This document shows, piece by piece, positions 1-4,426 of a DNA stretch of 5,528 bases. The stretch covers positions 1 to 5,528 of the forward strand of contig JAJZRT010000295.1 in NCBI GenBank assembly GCA_021802595.1. Reading direction: 5' to 3'. The DNA comes from Pseudomonadota bacterium (GTDB taxonomy: Bacteria; Pseudomonadota; Gammaproteobacteria; Burkholderiales; Thiobacillaceae). Numbering within the stretch: position 1 is the stretch's first letter; each line of letters starts with the position of its first letter. The position numbers were made by a program, and so were the translations under genes. The notes under the pieces were generated by a model, which was not told where the DNA came from, searched no databases, and was given only the letters and a program-made list of their open reading frames with translations.

Positions 1-813
1 CCCCTCCAGCACAGTGGAGAGCGTGTCGAGCATCTGCTGCTGCGGCGTGACGGTGAAGTCCTCGCGGCCGTGGCGCGCGACCAGGATGCGCCTGATGTCG
101 TCGACCACCGCCTTCAGGGTCGAGCCCGGCTTGTAGGCGACGTGGATTTCCATCACACCTTCACGGTTGAACACTTCCAGCGCGCGCGCGGTGGGGATGT
201 AGACGGTGTCGTCGAGGTCGAAGCCGAGCACCTGGCCCTTGGGCGCCATGACGCCGATGATGCGGAAGCGCGTCGCGCCGACCTGCAGGGTGGCGCCCAG
301 CGGATTGCTTGTGCCGAACAGCTCGCTGCGCACCTTGGCGCCCAGCACGGCATAGGCGCGCGGATTGCGCGGGTCGTCGGCGGGCAGGTACTGGCCGACC
401 GCGACGTGCATGTTGAAGGCGTGCGAGAAATCCGGTCCCTCGCCGTATACCGTGACGCGGCGGCTGCGGCCATGGGCGCGGATTTCCGCGTTGCCCATCA
501 CGCCGGAATTCGTGTATTGCGCGTAACGCGAGGTCTTGAGCGCCAGCGCGTCGTCGATCGTCAGCAGTCGCGCGCTGCCGATGGCGCCGACCGAGGCGCC
601 GTGCGTGCTGACCTTGCCCGGGCTGATGTTGATGATGTTGGTGCCGAACTGGGTGAACTCGGCCAGCACGAACTGATGGATGCCGTCGCCGATCGAGGTG
701 AGCAGGATGACCGCGGCGATGCCCACGCCGATGCCGGTGGCGGACAGGAAGGTACGCAGCCGGTGCGCGGTGAGCGCGTGCAGGGCGAAGCGCAGGGTGT
801 CGGACAGGCTCAT
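1..813 (-). CDS. FtsX/MacB-like ABC transporter permease, second of the operon (3' end beyond window)
   Basis: Inner-membrane permease subunit of an ABC exporter of the MacB/LolC/FtsX type. The frame is open for 271 codons from ATG at 813 to the window edge with no stop. The N-terminus is MSLSDTLRFALHALTAHRLR, followed by one hydrophobic segment (about residues 21-42, ending LLTSIGDG) and the start of the large periplasmic MacB_PCD-type domain, with FGTNIINISPGK, a GVMAPKG turn and DDTVYIPT. The visible end (TVTPQQQMLDTL) is where this family begins its second membrane helix, so about three helices should lie outside the window. It is clearly paralogous to the permease encoded just upstream: both begin M-x-L-x-DTL and both have a GTN(I/L) block ending in PG. 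The start is chosen by that match; no good Shine-Dalgarno sequence precedes it, and AGG directly abuts the ATG. The start codon lies in one arm of a 19-bp inverted repeat. The substrate cannot be inferred. Confidence 0.9.
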   Translation of the reverse strand, partial: MSLSDTLRFALHALTAHRLRTFLSATGIGVGIAAVILLTSIGDGIHQFVLAEFTQFGTNIINISPGKVSTHGASVGAIGSARLLTIDDALALKTSRYAQYTNSGVMGNAEIRAHGRSRRVTVYGEGPDFSHAFNMHVAVGQYLPADDPRNPRAYAVLGAKVRSELFGTSNPLGATLQVGATRFRIIGVMAPKGQVLGFDLDDTVYIPTARALEVFNREGVMEIHVAYKPGSTLKAVVDDIRRILVARHGREDFTVTPQQQMLDTLSTVLEG

Positions 814-1005
814 CCTGGAAACCGAAGCTGATCGCTTATTGGGTGATTGGATGTCATGGTGATTGGACAGTTTTCCATATTGCGTCCGCTCTCTCTTTCG
901 CTGCATCCGCTACGGAGTGGATTGCACACTTTTTGGGCGCGGTTCGGCGTTGCTCCACACCCAAAAAACGCACACTCCACTCCGTCCAGCTTCAGTTTCC
1001 AGGAT
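812..1005 (-). repeat. 19-bp inverted repeat enclosing the gap between the two permease genes
   Basis: Positions 812-830 (ATCCTGGAAACCGAAGCTG) and the reverse complement of 987-1005 match at 18 of 19 bases. The arms enclose almost the whole 191-base gap. One arm includes the last base of the upstream permease's stop codon (1005-1007); the other includes the first two bases of the downstream permease's start codon (811-813). The single mismatch (C823 against A994) becomes a G-U pair in the minus-strand mRNA. The gap also holds a nested hairpin (912-985) and two short direct repeats: GGTGATTGGA at 842-851 and 858-867, and TGC(G/A)TCCGCT at 881-890 and 902-911. It may be a small terminal-inverted-repeat (MITE-like) insertion or a structured mRNA segment that masks the start of the second permease. 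No coding sequence is supported here. Confidence 0.75.
912..985 (-). other. Long nested hairpin, candidate structured mRNA element
   Basis: Positions 912-942 can pair with 955-985 around a 12-base loop. Of 31 opposed positions, 24 are Watson-Crick: a perfect 10-bp base (ACGGAGTGGA with TCCACTCCGT) and an 8-bp TTTTTGGG/CCCAAAAA block are the longest runs. Six of the other seven are C/A oppositions on the plus strand, which become G-U wobbles in the minus-strand transcript, so the operon mRNA could pair 30 of 31. No U-tract follows the stem in the transcription direction, so it does not look like an intrinsic terminator. It lies immediately next to the 987-1005 arm of the outer inverted repeat. 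Its function is unknown; mRNA stabilisation, translational control or processing between the two permease cistrons are possible. Confidence 0.6.
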
Positions 1006-2207
1006 CATTTTCCGCTCAGCGCCTGGACGGGATCGAGCCGCGCCGCGCGCGTGGCGGGCAACAGGCTGGCGAGGATGCCGGTGACGAGGGCGGTGGCGAC
1101 GCCCGCCGCGCTGGCCCAGGCCGGCGGCCAGGCGGGGAGTATCGGATAGGCCACGCGGATGAGGTAGCTGCCGGCCTGCCCCAGCGCGAAGCCGATGGCG
1201 CCACCGGCCAGCGACAGCCACAGCGCCTCGGCGAAGAACAGGCGACGGATGTCGGCGGCGGGGGCGCCGATCGCCTTCAGCAGGCCGATTTCCGACGTGC
1301 GCTGGGCCACCGCCACCAGCATCACGTTCATCACCAGGATGCCGGCGACCGCCAGGCTGATCGCGGCGATGCCCGCCACGCCCAGGGTCAGCGCGCGCAG
1401 GATGCGGTCGAAGGTGGCGAGGATGGCGTCCTGGGTGATGACGGTGGCGTCTTCCTCGCCGTCATGGCGCAGCTTCAGGGCGTGGGTGATCGCGGCCTTG
1501 GCCGGCCCGATCGCGTTGCGGCTGCGCGCCTCGACCAGGATGCGGAACAGCGTGTTGGTGTTGAACAGTTCCTGCGCGTAATCGACCGGGATGATGGCGA
1601 TCTCGTCGGAATTGAAGCCCATCGACTCGCCCTGCGGCGCCAGCACGCCGGACACCATGAAGCGGCTGTCGCCGAGGCGCACGCGCTGTCCGACGGCGTT
1701 GCCGTCGGGAAAGAATTCGTGCGCCAGCACGCTGCCCAGCACGATCTGCGCGCTGCGTTCCGAACCGTGGGCGAGGAAACTGCCCTGCGACAGCTTCATG
1801 TGGCGGATCGGCAGCAATTCGGACGTGCTGCCCAGCACCGTCACCTCGCGCAGCTTCCCGCCTGCGGAGAGCTCGGCCACGCCCACGTTGAGCGGCGCAT
1901 AGCGCTTGACCTGCGGCAGGTGGCTGATGAACTGGGCGTCGTCAAGCGTCAGGTCGCGTGGCGTCTGCCCCAGTGCGGCGCCGGGAAAGCCCCCCGAGGT
2001 TTCGGCGCGGCCTGGCAGGACGAAGACCAGATTGGTGCCGAGCGAGGAGAACTGCCCAACGACATAGCGGCGCGCGCCTTCGCCCAGCGCCGTCAGCACC
2101 ACCACCGCTGCCACGCCGAGCGCCATCGCCAGCACGATGAGGGCCGAGCGGGTGCGGTAGCTCGCAACGGTGGAGAAGGAGAGGGTCAGGGTGTCGCGCA
2201 GGTTCAT
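1005..2207 (-). CDS. FtsX/MacB-like ABC transporter permease, first of the operon
   Basis: Complete 400-residue inner-membrane permease of the MacB/LolC/FtsX superfamily, a usual length for a MacB-type permease lacking its own ATPase domain. It has an N-terminal helix (about 21-44, followed by TALGEGA) and then a periplasmic MacB_PCD-type domain (about 45-260) with SLGTNLVFVLPG and APQGESMGFNSDE. A C-terminal FtsX domain has three helices (about 272-297, 323-345 and 363-384). The family's cytoplasmic coupling motif QRTSEIGLLKAIGA lies after the second helix, and the classic tail TRAARLDPVQAL sits at the end. The frame extends upstream to an ATG at 2240, but I place the start at 2207 because it reproduces the M-x-L-x-DTL N-terminus of the paralogous second permease; neither start has a strong Shine-Dalgarno sequence. 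It is separated from the ATPase gene by 352 bases of palindromic repeats, unusual inside an operon of interacting subunits. It probably pairs with the second permease and is driven by the ATPase encoded upstream. Confidence 0.93.
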   Translation of the reverse strand: MNLRDTLTLSFSTVASYRTRSALIVLAMALGVAAVVVLTALGEGARRYVVGQFSSLGTNLVFVLPGRAETSGGFPGAALGQTPRDLTLDDAQFISHLPQVKRYAPLNVGVAELSAGGKLREVTVLGSTSELLPIRHMKLSQGSFLAHGSERSAQIVLGSVLAHEFFPDGNAVGQRVRLGDSRFMVSGVLAPQGESMGFNSDEIAIIPVDYAQELFNTNTLFRILVEARSRNAIGPAKAAITHALKLRHDGEEDATVITQDAILATFDRILRALTLGVAGIAAISLAVAGILVMNVMLVAVAQRTSEIGLLKAIGAPAADIRRLFFAEALWLSLAGGAIGFALGQAGSYLIRVAYPILPAWPPAWASAAGVATALVTGILASLLPATRAARLDPVQALSGK

Positions 2208-2262
2208 TGCTCTACCCGGAACGGCGGCTGTGTCGAGCATGCCGAAACGCGCGTAGGGGACA

Positions 2263-2420
2263 GCCCTTCGACGGGCTCAGGGCGAACGGGCTGAAGGAAT
2301 GGGTCCGTGCACGCATCCAGTTCAACCACCGTTCGGGCCGAGCCCTTTGACGGGTTGAAGGCGAACGGGTAGACGGGATGGGCTCTGGCACACACCCAAT
2401 CCAGCCACCGTTCGGGCTGA
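2263..2420. repeat. 79-bp tandem duplication built of GTTCG-type palindromic units
   Basis: Unit 1 (2263-2341) and unit 2 (2342-2420) align without gaps over 79 bases with 61 identities (about 77%). Each runs from a GCCCTTCGACGGG-like tail unit through GGCGAACGGG and about 35 less conserved bases to a CCACCGTTCGGGC(C/T)GA head unit. A third unit starts at 2421 (GCCCTTCGGC) but diverges into a different hairpin. Head and tail units are roughly inverse complements, so each junction is itself a short palindrome. Such GTTCG-type repeats are common extragenic elements in Proteobacteria, and their translation gives spurious peptides. Minus-strand frames across 2204-2563 read RPEPVEGLSP and similar strings, and I do not regard them as genes. 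Confidence 0.8.
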
Positions 2421-2553
2421 GCCCTTCGGCAAAGCTCGGGACAGGCTTGTCGAAGCCTGCCCCGAGCTTGCCGAAGTGGCCCTGTGCCAACTCTGGCAAG
2501 CCCTTCGCCAGGGTTGTCCGGAGCAAAGTCGAAGCGTTCAGGTCGAACGGTGG
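2405..2553. repeat. Composite palindrome with a central long hairpin (2424-2476)
   Basis: The outer arms are CCACCGTTCG at 2405-2414 and its exact complement CGAACGGTGG at 2544-2553, with a further partly matching CTGA inside. Within them, 2424-2448 (starting CTTCGGCAAAGCTCGGG) pairs with 2453-2476 (ending GAGCTTGCCGAAG) around the four-base loop GTCG; one unpaired A and one mismatch are the only flaws. Short extra stems follow, for example CTGGC 2493-2497 with GCCAG 2507-2511. With the tandem duplication this fills the 352-base gap between the ATPase and first-permease genes. Likely effects are on mRNA decay or partial termination between the cistrons, as known for REP/BIME elements elsewhere; this role is inferred. 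Confidence 0.75.
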
Positions 2554-2559
2554 TTGCCT

Positions 2560-3231
2560 TCATTTTTCGTCCCCCACAATCTCGCCATCCCGCATCGCAA
2601 TGTGGCGATGCGCGCGGGCGCCGAGTTCGCGGTCGTGGGTGACGACGATCAGCGTGGTGCCGGCATGGTGCAGGCCCTCCAGCAGTTCCATCACCTCGGC
2701 GCCGATGCGGTGGTCGAGGTTGCCGGTCGGCTCGTCGGCCAGCAGCGCGGTCGGGCGCAGGATGGTGGCGCGCGCGATCGCCACGCGCTGGCGCTGCCCG
2801 CCGGAGAGCTCGGCCGGACGGTGGCGCGCGCGTGCCGTGAGATCGAAGGCGTCGAGCGCGGCATCGACGCGGGCCTTGCGTTCGGCCGGCGCAATGCCTT
2901 CCAGCATCAAGGGCAGTTCGATGTTCTCCGCGGCGGTCAGGCGCGGCACCAGATGGAAGGATTGAAACACGAAACCGATCTTCTCGCGGCGCACGCGCGC
3001 CCGCTCGGTTTCGGACAGGTCGGTCACGTCGCGGCCGTCCAGTTCGTAGTGTCCGCTGTCGGGCTGGTCGAGCAGGCCGACGACGTTGAGCAGCGTGGAC
3101 TTGCCCGATCCCGACGGCCCCATGATGGACACGTACTCACCCGATCCGATGTCGAGACTGATGTCCTTGAGCGCGCGCACTTCCTGGTCCCCCATGCGGA
3201 ACACGCGGGTGATCGCGGTGAGGCGGATCAT
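2560..3231 (-). CDS. ABC transporter ATP-binding subunit, MacB/LolD-type
   Basis: Cytoplasmic ATPase, 223 residues, that should power the FtsX-type permeases of this operon. All canonical motifs are present: Walker A GPSGSGKS (38-45), Q-loop glutamine 90 in FVFQSFHLVPRLTAAEN, signature LSGGQRQRVAIARA (142-155), Walker B LLADE (163-167), D-loop GNLD (170-173) and switch histidine 199 in VVTHD. The spacing and the string ADEPTGNLD are typical of the MacB/LolD/FtsE group that works with FtsX-type permeases; the length is normal for a stand-alone subunit. Its ATG (3229-3231) overlaps the adaptor gene's TGA (3228-3230) as ATGA, so the two are translationally coupled. Downstream, translation of the permease must restart after a 352-base repeat-filled gap. 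No key residue is missing. Subfamily is confident; substrate is unknown. Confidence 0.95.
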   Translation of the reverse strand: MIRLTAITRVFRMGDQEVRALKDISLDIGSGEYVSIMGPSGSGKSTLLNVVGLLDQPDSGHYELDGRDVTDLSETERARVRREKIGFVFQSFHLVPRLTAAENIELPLMLEGIAPAERKARVDAALDAFDLTARARHRPAELSGGQRQRVAIARATILRPTALLADEPTGNLDHRIGAEVMELLEGLHHAGTTLIVVTHDRELGARAHRHIAMRDGEIVGDEK

Positions 3232-4382
3232 GGCCTGGCGGCTTCGGGCGTGACCTTCACGCCGGCCTTCACGTTTTCGTTATCGAAGGACAGCAGCACG
3301 CGGTCGCCGGCTTCGAGGCCGCCGGTGATTTCGGTGAACGCCCAGTTGGCCAGGCCGGTTTTCAGCTTGCGCGTTTCCAGCCGGTCGTCCTTGCCCAGCG
3401 CCAGCACGCTGCCGTCCTGCTGGATCGCCTGGGTCGGCACGCGCAGCACGTTGTCGCGGCGCGCGATGATGGCTTCGACGTCGGCGCTGTAGCCGACCAG
3501 CAGCGGGCCCTGGGGCGGCGTGTCGAAATCGACCTCGACCTCGACCGTGCGCGCCTGTTTTTCCACCTCGGTCACATACGGGGCGATGCGCCGCACGTGG
3601 CCGGCGAAGACCTGGCCGGGCAGGGCGTCGAGGGTGATGCGCGCAATCTGGCCGGGCTTCAGTTTGGGGGCGTCGACCTCGTCCATCGGCGCGCTCACGT
3701 ACAGGCAGCTGTCGTCGATCAAATCCACCGCAGGCGGGGTGGGGATGCCGGGCGGCGAGGGCGTGGTGAATTCGCCGATCTCGCCGGTGACCTTCGCCAC
3801 GATGCCGGCAAACGGTGCGGTGAGGGTGGTGCGTTCCAGTCCGGCCTGCGTCACGCGGATCTGTGCCTGCGCGCGCTTGACGTCGGCGGCAAGCGCTTCG
3901 CAGTTGGCCTGTCGCGCGCGTGCATTGGCGCGGGTGTCCTCGGTGTTCTGCGGACTGACGAAACCCTGTGCCGCCAGCTGCGTGCTGCGGTCGGCGTCGC
4001 GCTGCGCGTTGGCGGCCATGATGCAGGCCTCGCGCCGCCGCTCCTCGCTGGTGGTCAGCTGGCGGGTCGCGAGTTCGCGCTGCGCGGCGAGGTCGCGGTT
4101 CCACAGTTCCAGCAGCGGCTGGCCTGCCTTCACGCGTTCGCCTTCCTTCACCCACAGCCTGACGATCTGCCCGCCGGACACCGGGGCGAGCCGGGCGCGG
4201 CGGCAGGCCTTGACCGTGCCGGCGCGCGTGTTGACCACCGTTGCCTCGACCGTGCCGCGCGCAATCGTGGCGAGTTCGACTTCGGGCGGTTTGGGACGGG
4301 TGAAGTGCCAGCCGGCATAGGCGACCACCGCGACAGCCAGCACGATGACGACAAGGCGAAGCCAGGTTTTGGGTTTTGGCAT
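3228..4382 (-). CDS. Periplasmic adaptor (membrane fusion protein) of the efflux operon, MacA/HlyD-like
   Basis: A 384-residue adaptor expected to link the inner-membrane ABC transporter to a TolC-like outer-membrane channel. Residues 1-8 are basic (MPKPKTWL) and 9-24 form a single hydrophobic anchor; there is no lipobox cysteine. The barrel-sandwich (lipoyl-like) halves are at about 64-93 (APVSGGQIVRLWVKEGERVKAGQPL) and 186-207 (LTAPFAGIVAKVTGEIGE). They flank a charged, Ala/Gln/Arg-rich coiled-coil hairpin (about 95-183). A beta-barrel (about 225-310, including LKPGQIARITLDALPGQVF) and a membrane-proximal domain (315-380, LRVPTQAIQQDG to LEAGDRVLL) follow. The frame extends to a TTG at 4412, but I choose ATG 4382 because it places a normal basic N-terminus before the anchor. 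No good Shine-Dalgarno sequence is seen at either. It is the first gene of the operon. No TolC-like gene lies in the window. Confidence 0.92.
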   Translation of the reverse strand: MPKPKTWLRLVVIVLAVAVVAYAGWHFTRPKPPEVELATIARGTVEATVVNTRAGTVKACRRARLAPVSGGQIVRLWVKEGERVKAGQPLLELWNRDLAAQRELATRQLTTSEERRREACIMAANAQRDADRSTQLAAQGFVSPQNTEDTRANARARQANCEALAADVKRAQAQIRVTQAGLERTTLTAPFAGIVAKVTGEIGEFTTPSPPGIPTPPAVDLIDDSCLYVSAPMDEVDAPKLKPGQIARITLDALPGQVFAGHVRRIAPYVTEVEKQARTVEVEVDFDTPPQGPLLVGYSADVEAIIARRDNVLRVPTQAIQQDGSVLALGKDDRLETRKLKTGLANWAFTEITGGLEAGDRVLLSFDNENVKAGVKVTPEAARP

Positions 4383-4426
4383 GATGGGAGAGACGACAGT
4401 GAACCGCTCCAATGTAACATTCGACC
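4383..4426. promoter_or_regulatory. Compact divergent promoter region with an 11-base palindrome
   Basis: Only 44 bases separate the divergent starts of the adaptor gene (4382, minus) and mnmC (4427, plus), so both promoters must lie here or inside the opposite gene's coding sequence. The centre is a perfect odd palindrome, AATGT-A-ACATT (4411-4421), the most A+T-rich spot of the gap. On the plus strand it carries TAACAT (4415-4420), a 4-of-6 match to a -10 box that would start mnmC transcripts almost at the ATG; the minus strand carries the weaker TTACAT. I find no convincing -35 for either direction and no Shine-Dalgarno sequence before mnmC. The palindrome could be a shared -10 region or a small operator; this is a weak call. 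Confidence 0.3.

Noticed and set aside
70..831. Plus-strand open frame (253 codons) opposite the second permease gene
   Set aside because: It is antisense to the partial permease, has Asp/Arg/His/Ala-rich composition and no recognisable domain.
912..985. Intrinsic terminator between the two permease genes
   Set aside because: The stem is long, but no U-run follows it in either direction, and the T-run is inside the stem.
843..2294. Long plus-strand open frame (483 codons) opposite the first permease gene
   Set aside because: It is antisense to a gene with clear FtsX/MacB motifs, and its product is a low-complexity Arg/Gln/His/Gly/Ala-rich string typical of the complementary strand of high-GC genes.
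2263..2553. CRISPR array
   Set aside because: The repeats are only 77% alike, are themselves palindromic modules with no unique spacers of constant length, and no cas gene is near.
2204..2563. Minus-strand open frames (104 and 119 codons) filling the ATPase-permease gap
   Set aside because: They are translations of the palindromic repeats (RPEPVEGLSP-type strings) and have no other content. They explain the open frame without a gene.
2476..3492. Plus-strand open frame (338 codons) opposite the ATPase gene
   Set aside because: It is antisense to an ATPase with every canonical motif.
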